From assembly GCF_019090095.1 (NCBI RefSeq), contig NZ_JAGQFP010000001.1:1736001-1800000 (forward strand): a stretch of 64,000 nucleotides of DNA, given 5' to 3'. This DNA is from Stutzerimonas stutzeri. GTDB taxonomy: Bacteria > Pseudomonadota > Gammaproteobacteria > Pseudomonadales > Pseudomonadaceae. Below the pieces are notes generated by a model. The model did not search any database. It had not been told where the DNA came from and saw only the letters and a program-made list of their open reading frames with translations. Shown piece by piece: positions 49,571 to 59,131 of the stretch. The stretch's first letter is position 1; every line of letters begins with the position of its first letter. The position numbers were made by a program, and so were the translations under genes.

Positions 49571-52500
49571 ATGGCTTTTACCGACCCCTTCATACGCCGT
49601 CCGGTGCTTTCCAGCGTGGTCAGCTTGCTGATCGTGCTGCTGGGCTTTCAGGCGTTCAACAGCCTGGTGATTCGCCAGTACCCCCAGATGGAAAGCGCGC
49701 TGATCACCGTGACCACCGCCTACCCCGGGGCCAACGCCGAAACCATCCAGGGCTACATCACCCAGCCGCTGCAACAGAGCCTGGCCAGCGCCGAAGGCGT
49801 GGACTACATGACCTCGGTGAGCCAGCAGAACCTGTCGGTCATTTCCGTGTACGCGCGTATCGGTGCCGATACCGACCGGCTCTACACCGAGCTGCTCAGC
49901 CAGGCCAACTCGGTGAAGAACCAGCTGCCGCAGGCGGCCGAAGACCCGGTGCTGAACAAGCAAGCGGCGGACTCCACTGCGCTGATGTACATCAGCTTCT
50001 ACAGCGAGCAACTGACCAACCCGCAGATCACCGATTACCTGTCGCGTGTCATTCAGCCAAAGCTGGCGACCCTGCCCGGTATGGCCGAGGCCGAGATTCT
50101 CGGCAATCAGGTGTTCGCCATGCGGCTCTGGCTGGACCCGATCAAGCTGGCCGCCTATGGTTTGTCGGCGAGCGACGTGAACGAAGCGGTACGCAAGTAC
50201 AACTATCTCGCCGCGGCCGGTGAGGTGAAGGGGCAATATGTCCTCACCAGTATCAATGCCGATACGGAACTGAAAACGCCCGAAGCCTTCGCCGCTATCC
50301 CACTGAAGACCGAAGGCGACAGCCGCGTGCTGCTCGGCGATGTGGCACGGGTCGAAATGGGCGCCGAGAGCTACAACGCCATCAGCTCCTTCGATGGGAT
50401 TCCGTCGGTCTATATCGGCGTCAAGGGCACGCCGACCGCCAACCCGCTGGATGTGATCAGAGAAGTGCGCGCGATCATGCCGCAGATCGAATCGCAGCTG
50501 CCGCCCAGCCTGAAGGTCACCATCGCCTATGACGCCACTCGCTTCATTCAGGCGTCCATCGACGAGGTGGTGAAGACGCTTGCCGAGGCCGTGGTGATCG
50601 TCATCGTGGTGGTGTTCCTGTTCCTCGGCTCGTTGCGCTCCGTACTGATTCCGGTGGTGACCATCCCGCTGTCGATGATTGGCGTGATGTTCTTCATGCA
50701 GGCCATGGGTTACTCGATCAATCTGCTGACGCTGCTGGCCATGGTGCTGGCGATCGGGCTGGTGGTGGATGACGCGATCGTGGTGGTGGAGAACATCCAT
50801 CGCCACATCGAGGAAGGCAAGACGCCGTTCCAGGCGGCAATCGACGGCGCGCGCGAGATTGCCATGCCAGTGGTCACCATGACCATCACACTGGCCGCGG
50901 TCTACGCGCCGATCGGCTTTCTCCAGGGCCTGACCGGCGCGCTGTTTCAGGAGTTTGCGCTGACCTTGGCCGGTGCGGTGCTGATCTCCGGCGTGGTGGC
51001 GCTGACGCTTTCGCCGATGATGTGCTCGCGCCTGCTGCGCCACGAAGAGAACCCGACCGGGCTGGCCCATCGCCTGGACGTGCTCTTCGATCGTTTGAAG
51101 GTGCGCTACCAGCGAGCCCTGCATGGCACCCTCAACACCCGTCCGGTGGTGCTCGTGTTTGCGGTCATCGTGCTCGGGTTGATTCCGGTCCTGCTCAAGT
51201 TCACCGAGAGCGAGCTGGCGCCTGAGGAGGACCAGGGCATCATCTTCATGATGGCCAGCGCACCGCAAACGGCCAACCTCGACTACCTGAACGCTTACAC
51301 CGATCAGTTCCTGGAGATCTTCAAGTCGTTTCCCGAGTACTACTCCTGGTTCCAGATCAACGGCTTCAATGGCGTACAGAGCGGCATCGGTGGCTTCCTG
51401 ATGAAGCCCTGGGACGAGCGCGAGCGCACCCAGATGGAAGTACTCCCCCTGGTGCAGGCGAAGATCGATCGCATCCCCGGCCTGCAAGTGTTCGGCTTCA
51501 ACCTGCCCTCCTTGCCCGGCACCGGCGAAGGCCTGCCGTTCCAGTTCGTCATCAATACGGCAAACGACTACGAGTCGCTGCTGCAGGTGACTGAACGTAT
51601 CAAGGAGAAGGCCGAGGCGTCCGGCAAGTTTGCCTTCCTCGATATCGATCTGGCCTTCGACAAACCGGAGATCGTCGTCGACATCGACCGCGAGAAGGCG
51701 GCGCAAATGGGCGTCTCGATGGAGGACCTCGGCGTGACTCTGGCGACGCTCCTGGGCGAAAGCGAAATCAACCGCTTCACCATCGAAGGTCGCAGCTACA
51801 AGGTGATCGCCCAGGTCGAACAGGCCTATAGGGACAATCCGGGCTGGCTGAGTAACTACTACGTGAAGAACGACCGGGGCGAGATGCTGCCCTTGTCCAC
51901 GCTGATCCAGGTTCACGATCGTGCTCGGCCGACCCAGCTGAGCCAGTTCCAGCAGCTCAACGCCGCGACCATCCAGGGTTTTCCGATCGTCAGCATGGGT
52001 GAAGCCATCGACACGCTGCGCAGCATCGCCCAGCAAGAGGCGCCACAGGGATTCACCTTCGACTATGCAGGGGCGTCACGCCAGTACATTCAGGAAGGTA
52101 CCGCGCTGTACACGACCTTCGCGCTCGCGCTGGCGGTCATCTTCCTAGTGTTGGCAGCGCAGTTCGAAAGCTTTCGCGATCCGCTGGTGATACTGGTCAC
52201 CGTACCGCTGTCGATCTGTGGCGCGTTGATTCCGCTGTTCCTCGGCCTGTCTAGCATGAACATCTATACCCAGGTCGGGTTGGTGACGCTGATCGGATTG
52301 ATCAGCAAGCACGGCATCATGATCGTCGAGTTCGCCAATCAACTGCGTCGGGAACGGGGGCTGAGTCGTCGCGAAGCGGTCGAGGAAGCCGCGGCAATTC
52401 GATTGCGGCCGGTGCTGATGACCACGGCGGCGACGGTGTTTGGCATGGTGCCGCTGATCCTGGCCAGCGGCGCAGGCGCGGTGAGTCGCTTCGATATCGG

Positions 52501-52618
52501 GATGGTGATCGCGACGGGCATGACGGTAGGCACCCTGTTCACCTTACTCGTCCTGCCGGCCGTCTATACCCTGTTGGCGAGCCCGGATCGCGCGCCGGAT
52601 CGCGAAGCTGCCGTATAG
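49571..52618 (+). CDS. mexW: RND multidrug efflux pump, MexW-like
   Basis: 1015-residue HAE1/AcrB-type inner-membrane pump. It starts MAFTDPFIRRPVLSSVVSLL with TM1 and has two periplasmic porter loops (about 34-330 and 555-860) and 12 membrane helices. The proton-relay Asp pair is in TM4 (AIGLVVDDAIVVVENIH) and the paired Lys region in TM10 (ISKHGIMIVEFANQL). Length, pairing with the adaptor and the position shortly before groEL match P. aeruginosa mexVW as recalled. Substrates are probably dyes and fluoroquinolone/macrolide-like compounds by family analogy; the sequence cannot tell. Confidence 0.88.
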   Translation: MAFTDPFIRRPVLSSVVSLLIVLLGFQAFNSLVIRQYPQMESALITVTTAYPGANAETIQGYITQPLQQSLASAEGVDYMTSVSQQNLSVISVYARIGADTDRLYTELLSQANSVKNQLPQAAEDPVLNKQAADSTALMYISFYSEQLTNPQITDYLSRVIQPKLATLPGMAEAEILGNQVFAMRLWLDPIKLAAYGLSASDVNEAVRKYNYLAAAGEVKGQYVLTSINADTELKTPEAFAAIPLKTEGDSRVLLGDVARVEMGAESYNAISSFDGIPSVYIGVKGTPTANPLDVIREVRAIMPQIESQLPPSLKVTIAYDATRFIQASIDEVVKTLAEAVVIVIVVVFLFLGSLRSVLIPVVTIPLSMIGVMFFMQAMGYSINLLTLLAMVLAIGLVVDDAIVVVENIHRHIEEGKTPFQAAIDGAREIAMPVVTMTITLAAVYAPIGFLQGLTGALFQEFALTLAGAVLISGVVALTLSPMMCSRLLRHEENPTGLAHRLDVLFDRLKVRYQRALHGTLNTRPVVLVFAVIVLGLIPVLLKFTESELAPEEDQGIIFMMASAPQTANLDYLNAYTDQFLEIFKSFPEYYSWFQINGFNGVQSGIGGFLMKPWDERERTQMEVLPLVQAKIDRIPGLQVFGFNLPSLPGTGEGLPFQFVINTANDYESLLQVTERIKEKAEASGKFAFLDIDLAFDKPEIVVDIDREKAAQMGVSMEDLGVTLATLLGESEINRFTIEGRSYKVIAQVEQAYRDNPGWLSNYYVKNDRGEMLPLSTLIQVHDRARPTQLSQFQQLNAATIQGFPIVSMGEAIDTLRSIAQQEAPQGFTFDYAGASRQYIQEGTALYTTFALALAVIFLVLAAQFESFRDPLVILVTVPLSICGALIPLFLGLSSMNIYTQVGLVTLIGLISKHGIMIVEFANQLRRERGLSRREAVEEAAAIRLRPVLMTTAATVFGMVPLILASGAGAVSRFDIGMVIATGMTVGTLFTLLVLPAVYTLLASPDRAPDREAAV

Positions 52619-52675
52619 CCTGCCATTACCGCACTGCATCTGCTCGCAGCACGGGGCGGATGCAGGCAGGTGTGG

Positions 52676-52906
52676 CTACCCTCGGCCTACCAGACTCTGC
52701 GACAGCCCATACATGAATAACAGCAGGTCCCGATCAGGGCGTGCCTGAGGCGCCGCCGCCTGAGCGATACGCGGCAGCGGGCAATGTTCGCTGACGTCGC
52801 TGCGCGCAACCAGTTTGGCGTCAGGCTCGCTCCATGCAGCCGCACAGAGCGAAGCCACACCCAGCGAAGCGGCCAGAAACATACCTCGGGCAATTTCAAG
52901 CTTCAT
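52676..52906 (-). CDS. Small exported hypothetical protein
   Basis: 76 residues starting MKLEIARGMFLAASLGVASL, followed by CAAAWSEPDAKLVARSDVSE: a signal-peptide-like N-terminus with possible cleavage after AAA or AWS. The rest is short and polar (HCPLPRIAQAAAPQARPDRD) with a hydrophobic end (LLLFMYGLSQSLVG). The frame extends upstream but without signal character. A hypothetical gene lies at the same place next to groEL in P. aeruginosa as recalled. Function unknown. It is convergent with mexW and downstream of the groEL terminator. Confidence 0.6.
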   Translation of the reverse strand: MKLEIARGMFLAASLGVASLCAAAWSEPDAKLVARSDVSEHCPLPRIAQAAAPQARPDRDLLLFMYGLSQSLVGRG

Positions 52907-53086
52907 CACGCAAGCTCTTGTTATTGATGGAGTCGAGAAGCTCACGATAGTCGACAAATTCAAGCCGTGCCGAAAAACGTGACCAATGGTCATTTTTTGA
53001 TCAGCACAAGTCAAGTAGACCTAGGGCCAGAGGCGTTCGCTGCGGCGGATCGCCACCTCGCCACACGCAGCGACCAAGCATTAGCC

Positions 53087-53115
53087 AAAAAAAAGCCCCG
53101 CACGAGGCGGGGCTT
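53087..53115 (-). terminator. Terminator after groEL
   Basis: On the minus strand AGCCCCGC and GCGGGGCT form an 8-bp stem with a short loop, followed by eight T residues, about 25 bases past the groEL stop. Confidence 0.93.
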
Positions 53116-53138
53116 CTTTCAGCTGAGGGCTGGTCGGC

Positions 53139-54791
<1,653 letters not shown>

Positions 54792-54836
54792 TCAAATTCT
54801 GTTGATGGAACGCAGTCGCTACAGAGCGAGCGCTGA

Positions 54837-55130
54837 TCAGGCTTCGACGACGGCGAGGATTTCGTTCTCGCTCATCACCAGCAGGTCTTCACCGTCGACC
54901 TTGACGGTATTGCTGCCGGAGTAAGGGCCAAACACGACCTTGTCACCGACCTTGACGGCCAGGGCGCGTACTTCGCCGTTGTCCAGAACGCGGCCAGTGC
55001 CAACAGCGACGACTTCGCCACGGTTCGGCTTTTCGGCAGCGGAGCCCGGCAGGACGATGCCGCCTGCGGTCTTGGTTTCTTCTTCGCTGCGACGAATCAC
55101 GACGCGGTCATGCAGAGGACGAAGCTTCAT
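54837..55130 (-). CDS. groES: 10-kDa co-chaperonin GroES
   Basis: 97-residue lid of the GroEL chamber. It starts [20 protein letters not shown]; the mobile loop is [18 protein letters not shown] near residues 18-35, and [20 protein letters not shown] lies near the end. It is first gene of groESL with a GGAGAG ribosome site upstream. Confidence 0.98.
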   Translation of the reverse strand: MKLRPLHDRVVIRRSEEETKTAGGIVLPGSAAEKPNRGEVVAVGTGRVLDNGEVRALAVKVGDKVVFGPYSGSNTVKVDGEDLLVMSENEILAVVEA

Positions 55131-55275
55131 TGTCGATCTCTCCTAGTACAGTGGTTTCCATGCCGATGCTCATGCATCGGCGGGTTGGGCAAATCCGGCG
55201 GTGCCGGTTGCGGCCCGCAATGCGAGCCGCAGAAGACGGACTGTCAAATCACGACAGCGACCTTGCGGTGACCGC

Positions 55276-55306
55276 TACATGCGGGCGGCAAAAATGATTT
55301 CAAGGG
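55276..55306 (-). promoter_or_regulatory. Heat-shock (sigma-32) promoter of groESL
   Basis: On the minus strand CCCTTGAA (55306-55299) and CCGCATGTA (55284-55276) are separated by 14 bases. They match the sigma-32 consensus CTTGAA-N13/15-CCCATNTA well. The -10 lies about 145 bases before the groES ATG, leaving a long leader. Confidence 0.8.
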
Positions 55307-55337
55307 CACTGCGTTGATTTTTTTGCACGAGAAAATG

Positions 55338-55362
55338 AAAAAGGCATGCCTGAGCATGCCTT
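55338..55362 (-). terminator. Terminator after fxsA
   Basis: On the minus strand AAGGCATGC and GCATGCCTT form a 9-bp perfect stem with a 4-base loop and a short T tract, 19 bases past the fxsA stop. Confidence 0.85.
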
Positions 55363-55380
55363 CTGCCTGAGCGGGATACC

Positions 55381-55845
55381 TCACTTGTCGCGGCGCTCCC
55401 ACTCGCCCTCGATTACGTTCGGCCGTTGTGACCCGGAGTGACGCTCCTGTTGCTGGCGCAGGTCGTCGGCGAAGGCCCGACGGCGCTGGGCTTGAGCCTC
55501 GATACGGCGGCCGACAAAGTCGAGGAACAGCTTGCGGGTGGGCGGAAACAGCACCAGCAGCGCGACGATGTCGCTGAGAAACCCCGGCAGGAACAGCAGG
55601 CCGCCGGCGACGGCCATCATCAGTCCCTGCAGCATTTCCTGCTCCGGCAGCTCGCCGCGCGCCAGCCGCTCGCGCGCACGCCAGGCGGTGGCAAAGCCTG
55701 CCAGACGCATCAGAAGGATTCCCGCCATGCCACTGATGATCAGCAGCAGGATGGTTGGCAATACGCCGATCGAGCTGCCGACCTTGATCAGCAATGCCAG
55801 CTCGGCCAGCGGAAACAGGAGGAACAGCAGTAAGAAAATTCGCAT
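55381..55845 (-). CDS. fxsA: FxsA family membrane protein
   Basis: 154-residue inner-membrane protein with three or so hydrophobic segments: RIFLLLFLLFPLAELALLIK near the start, then VLPTILLLIISGMAGILLMR, then LMMAVAGGLLFLPGFLSDIV. The family motif FLPGFLSDIVALLVLFPPTR is present, and a long charged cytoplasmic tail follows. E. coli FxsA (suppressor of F exclusion of phage T7) is the namesake; the general function is unknown. It lies just upstream of groESL, as in other pseudomonads. Confidence 0.9.
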   Translation of the reverse strand: MRIFLLLFLLFPLAELALLIKVGSSIGVLPTILLLIISGMAGILLMRLAGFATAWRARERLARGELPEQEMLQGLMMAVAGGLLFLPGFLSDIVALLVLFPPTRKLFLDFVGRRIEAQAQRRRAFADDLRQQQERHSGSQRPNVIEGEWERRDK

Positions 55846-55971
55846 CGATAGTCCTTGGTGGAAGAACGGCTTCCGATTTCGTGTAGATGACGGCAGCCTG
55901 AACCGAATTCAACCCATTGGAGCGGCAGCCTGTAACTGGATTATTCACCCCTGCGCTTAAGGCAGGCTGAA

Positions 55972-56676
55972 TCAGTTCCGCGCCATCGCCACCAGGGCCT
56001 GCCGCACTGCACCCGGGTTGTCGCAGGGCGCTGGAAACGCCAGCCAGTGAATGGTTTGACCGATGCGCAGATGAAAACCTTCGGTGTCTATCCCGACCAT
56101 AGTGGCCTCAGGTTCGGCTGGCAGGCCTGTCCGCTCGACGTAATGGGCGATCGCCGCGGCGTGGTCGCTATTCATGTGCTCGAGCATCCCGCCCTCGCCG
56201 CCATCGGCTGCGGCGAACGGGTTGGCCAGGGCGACTTCGTCCAGCCAATGGATCGCGCCGAAGCCTCCGATATAGCGCCAGCGCACCGGCTGCAGCACCC
56301 AGAAATCGAAGTCGTGCACGCGATGGTAATCACGAGACTCCGGAAAATAGCGGTAATAACGTGCGGCTGCCGCCTCGACCAGGCGGGGTTCACTGAGCAT
56401 TCGCGCCTCGGCCAGCAGGGTCAGCCGCCCCTTGGCCTGCACGTATTCGGCGCCACGCTCGGCAACCAGCAGCGAGCATCGTGCATCGGCCTGGAGGTTT
56501 TTCGTGTGCTGAGCAATTCGACTGATCAGAATCAGCGGCCAGCCCTCCTCGCTCAGGCAATAAGGCACCGCCGAGCCGAACGGAAATCCGGGCATGCTCT
56601 TCGAGTGCGTCGAGAGCACGGCGCGGTATTCCTTGAGCAGTAGTTGTCGGGCATGCTTGGCGGCTTCGGCGCTCAC
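55972..56676 (-). CDS. HugZ-like / pyridoxamine-phosphate-oxidase-related haem protein
   Basis: 234 residues from GTG 56676 with GAGGAG 6 bases upstream; a longer methionine start has no ribosome site. The split-barrel flavin-reductase-like domain (about 1-150) has LLLKEYRAVLSTHSKSMPGF, VPYCLSEEGWPLILIS and HTKNLQADARCSLLV. The C-terminal DUF2470 part has MLEHMNSDHAAAIAHYV near residue 171, containing the His/Asp pair seen in HugZ haem-degrading proteins. Likely role is haem binding or breakdown, but other members of this fold bind FMN or have unknown roles. Confidence 0.78.
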   Translation of the reverse strand: MSAEAAKHARQLLLKEYRAVLSTHSKSMPGFPFGSAVPYCLSEEGWPLILISRIAQHTKNLQADARCSLLVAERGAEYVQAKGRLTLLAEARMLSEPRLVEAAAARYYRYFPESRDYHRVHDFDFWVLQPVRWRYIGGFGAIHWLDEVALANPFAAADGGEGGMLEHMNSDHAAAIAHYVERTGLPAEPEATMVGIDTEGFHLRIGQTIHWLAFPAPCDNPGAVRQALVAMARN

Positions 56677-56776
56677 GGCGGCTCCTCGAGGCTCGTTCGG
56701 TTCGACGGGGAGCACAGCATAACGTTTTCATCGGCAGGCGTCGTTTACGGCACCGCGCGCATTCCAGGAGGTGGGC

Positions 56777-57535
56777 ATGCAGCTCAAAGACAAGGTCATT
56801 ATCATCACCGGCGGCGGTCAGGGCCTCGGGCGGGCCATGGGCGAATACCTCGCCGGCAAGGGCGCAAAATTGGCTCTGGTCGATCTCAACCAGGATCGCC
56901 TGAACGAGGCGGTGGTCGCGTGCGAAAGTGCCGGCGGCGAAGCCCGCGCCTACCTGTGTAACGTGGCCAACGAAGAACAGGTCAACCACATGGTCGCCCA
57001 GGTGAGCGCGGATTTCGGCGCGCTGGATGGGCTGGTCAACAACGCGGGCATCCTGCGCGACGGCCTGACCATCAAGGTCAAGGACGGCGAGCTGTCAAAG
57101 ATGAGCCTTGCCCAGTGGCAGGCGGTCATCGATGTGAACCTTACGGGCGTGTTTCTCTGTACTCGCGAGGTGGCGGCGAAGATGATCGAGCTCAAGCGCC
57201 AGGGCGCGATCGTCAACATCTCCTCGATTTCCCGCGCCGGGAACATGGGCCAGGCCAACTATTCGGCCGCCAAGGCCGGTGTCGCGGCCGATACTGTCGT
57301 TTGGGCCAAGGAGCTGGCCCGTTATGGCATCCGCGTGGCGGGCGTTGCGCCGGGCTTCATCGAGACCGAGATGGTCGCCAGCATGAAACCCGAGGCACTG
57401 GAAAAAATGACCGCCGGCATACCGCTCAAGCGTCTGGGTAAGCCCATGGAGATCGCTCACTCGGTAGCCTACATCTTCGAAAACGACTACTTCACCGGGC
57501 GCGTGCTCGAGCTGGACGGTGGACTGCGGTTGTAA
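56777..57535 (+). CDS. Short-chain dehydrogenase/reductase (FabG-like)
   Basis: 252 residues with ATG 56777 and AGGAGG 5 bases upstream; a GTG two codons earlier overlaps the ribosome site. The Rossmann motif [12 protein letters not shown] is near residues 12-23, NNAGILRDG near 92-100, and the catalytic Ser-Tyr-Lys in [20 protein letters not shown] near 151-170. C-terminal [12 protein letters not shown] is typical of 3-oxoacyl-ACP reductase relatives. The substrate is not decided by sequence; a fatty-acid or acetoacetyl-CoA-type reductase is likely. Confidence 0.85.
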   Translation: MQLKDKVIIITGGGQGLGRAMGEYLAGKGAKLALVDLNQDRLNEAVVACESAGGEARAYLCNVANEEQVNHMVAQVSADFGALDGLVNNAGILRDGLTIKVKDGELSKMSLAQWQAVIDVNLTGVFLCTREVAAKMIELKRQGAIVNISSISRAGNMGQANYSAAKAGVAADTVVWAKELARYGIRVAGVAPGFIETEMVASMKPEALEKMTAGIPLKRLGKPMEIAHSVAYIFENDYFTGRVLELDGGLRL

Positions 57536-57548
57536 GGATTGAAACGAA

Positions 57549-57570
57549 ACCGGGCGCCTGAGCGCCCGGT
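57549..57570 (-). terminator. Terminator between convergent genes
   Basis: ACCGGGCGC and GCGCCCGGT form a 9-bp perfect stem with a 4-base loop. On the minus strand it is followed by TTCGTTTC, so it mainly serves the DUF481 gene. It lies 13 bases past the SDR stop and may serve both. Confidence 0.75.
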
Positions 57571-57587
57571 CTGCAACAGCGCCTGGC

Positions 57588-58592
57588 TTACCAGCCGATG
57601 CCAAAGCCGATGCTGTAGCGCGTCTCATCCAGTTCGCTTTCCGCGCCGCTGACGATGTCCTTCTCGGCTTTCATGTTCAGCGAAGCCCAGTCGGTCACCT
57701 TGTAACGCAAGCCCACCTCGGCATCGAGTTCATAGTCGGCGACGTTCTCCAGGGGCTTGCCGATCTCGCCGTTGCTGAACAACTCGAAGGTCTTGCCCAC
57801 GAGGTAGCGGTTGTACCGCCACTTCATCGCCAGCGAATAGAAGTCTTCTTTGTCCCCGTTGGCGAATTCGTAATCGCTGCGGTTGAGCAGCGAGGCCAAC
57901 GAGAAGGCGCCGAGTTCGTTGTCCCAGAACTGGTAACCCGGACCGGTACCCAGGGTGCGCTGGCGGCGAACGTCTTCGATCTTGTCGCGCTTGTATTCCA
58001 ACCGTCCCTGCCAGAACCAATGCTCGTCGAGGAATCGATCGAGGGCGTATTCGGCGTCCCAGTTGTCCGTCGCGGTTACGCCGTCACGGTACTCACGGTT
58101 GTAGTTGGCCGTTGCGTTGTGGCGCCAAAGGCCATGACGGGCCGAGGTGTCGAAGGAAAGGTCGTAGTCGTCGGTGTCGGTTTCAGCGCGTTTGTAATCC
58201 ACCGCGACGTCCACATTGCCCTTCCAGGTCAGGTCCTGGATCAGCGGCTTGGGATGGATGATCTGTGTGATGCTGGCCAGCTCGACCGTACGCGGTGCAC
58301 CGCCGTTGCTCAGGACGACCTTGCCATCGTCGGCTGCCTGCAGCGACTTGGCCACGTCCCCGGTCATGTCGTCCTGCCTGATCAACAGTTGCTGATCGCT
58401 CTCCAGCGTCGCGACTTGCTTCCACTTCACGGGAATCGAGCCGCCGTACTCGGTTTCGATAAGCAGCTTACCGCCGTCAAGCACACTGATCTTGCCGGTC
58501 AGACGGTCGCCGTTTTTGAGCCAGACGGTATCGGCGAAGGCCGGCAGCGTGGCCATGGAAAGAGACAGGCAAAGCAGGGTTCTGGAAAACAT
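57588..58592 (-). CDS. DUF481 outer-membrane beta-barrel protein (YdiY-like)
   Basis: 334 residues with a Sec signal peptide (SRTLLCLSLSMATLPAFA). Residues 21-115 form a small beta domain (TVWLKNGDRLTGKISVLDGG). From about 120 on the DUF481 barrel strands are clear: WKGNVDVAVDYKRAETDTDD, RHGLWRHNATANYNREYRDG, EDFYSLAMKWRYNRYLVGKT, and a terminal aromatic end FGIGW. It is a salt-induced outer-membrane protein family member of unknown function. Confidence 0.85.
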   Translation of the reverse strand: MFSRTLLCLSLSMATLPAFADTVWLKNGDRLTGKISVLDGGKLLIETEYGGSIPVKWKQVATLESDQQLLIRQDDMTGDVAKSLQAADDGKVVLSNGGAPRTVELASITQIIHPKPLIQDLTWKGNVDVAVDYKRAETDTDDYDLSFDTSARHGLWRHNATANYNREYRDGVTATDNWDAEYALDRFLDEHWFWQGRLEYKRDKIEDVRRQRTLGTGPGYQFWDNELGAFSLASLLNRSDYEFANGDKEDFYSLAMKWRYNRYLVGKTFELFSNGEIGKPLENVADYELDAEVGLRYKVTDWASLNMKAEKDIVSGAESELDETRYSIGFGIGW

Positions 58593-58736
58593 AAGGGCTG
58601 AAATTCTGCGCAGAAGCGGTTAAAAAGGCAGGCATTATCCCTATGCGATTGGCTACAGCAAGCACTGACCGCCGAATGGGCGGCGAGTTCAGCGGCCTCC
58701 CCAGCTGAGCCTAACTGCACACAGGAAAGCCCCTGC

Positions 58737-59096
58737 ATGATCGATCAACCGCCCCTGCTGCCGCCCGGTGCCGATACCGAATCCCGACGTTCGGCGGTCT
58801 ATCTGGTGATGGCGCAGATCCCGTCGGGGAAAGTGATCAGTTATGGAGAAGTGGCCGCCATGGCCGGGCTCGGTCGTGCGGCGCGCTGGGTCGGCCGGCT
58901 GATGTCGCAACTGCCGGAGGGCACCAGCCTGCCCTGGCACAGGGTGATCGGCGCCGGCGGACGGCTCAGTCTTCCGGCCGGCAGCGCTGCCGGCCATGAG
59001 CAGCGCATGCGCCTGCGCGCAGAGGGAATCACCATCATCAATGACCGGGTCGACATACGTCGGTACGGCTGGCATTCGGCGGAGCACAGCGGGTAG
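58737..59096 (+). CDS. Alkyltransferase-like protein (ATL), DNA-lesion sensor
   Basis: 119 residues resembling the DNA-binding domain of O6-alkylguanine methyltransferase. The helix-turn-helix and Arg finger lie in GKVISYGEVAAMAGLGRAAR near residues 32-51. The active-site motif is PWHRV near residue 67, with Trp in place of the methyl-accepting Cys of PCHRV. Such proteins bind alkylated guanine without repairing it and hand it to nucleotide excision repair. The loss of Cys is visible directly. It begins alone, divergent from the DUF481 gene and ahead of ampG. Confidence 0.88.
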   Translation: MIDQPPLLPPGADTESRRSAVYLVMAQIPSGKVISYGEVAAMAGLGRAARWVGRLMSQLPEGTSLPWHRVIGAGGRLSLPAGSAAGHEQRMRLRAEGITIINDRVDIRRYGWHSAEHSG

Positions 59097-59131
59097 AGTG
59101 CGCCCTTCATGTTCTGGCTCTGATCTGCTCT

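Noticed and set aside
49457..52036. 859-codon minus-strand frame opposite the RND pump
   Set aside because: The pump on the plus strand has full-length family match; the antisense has none.
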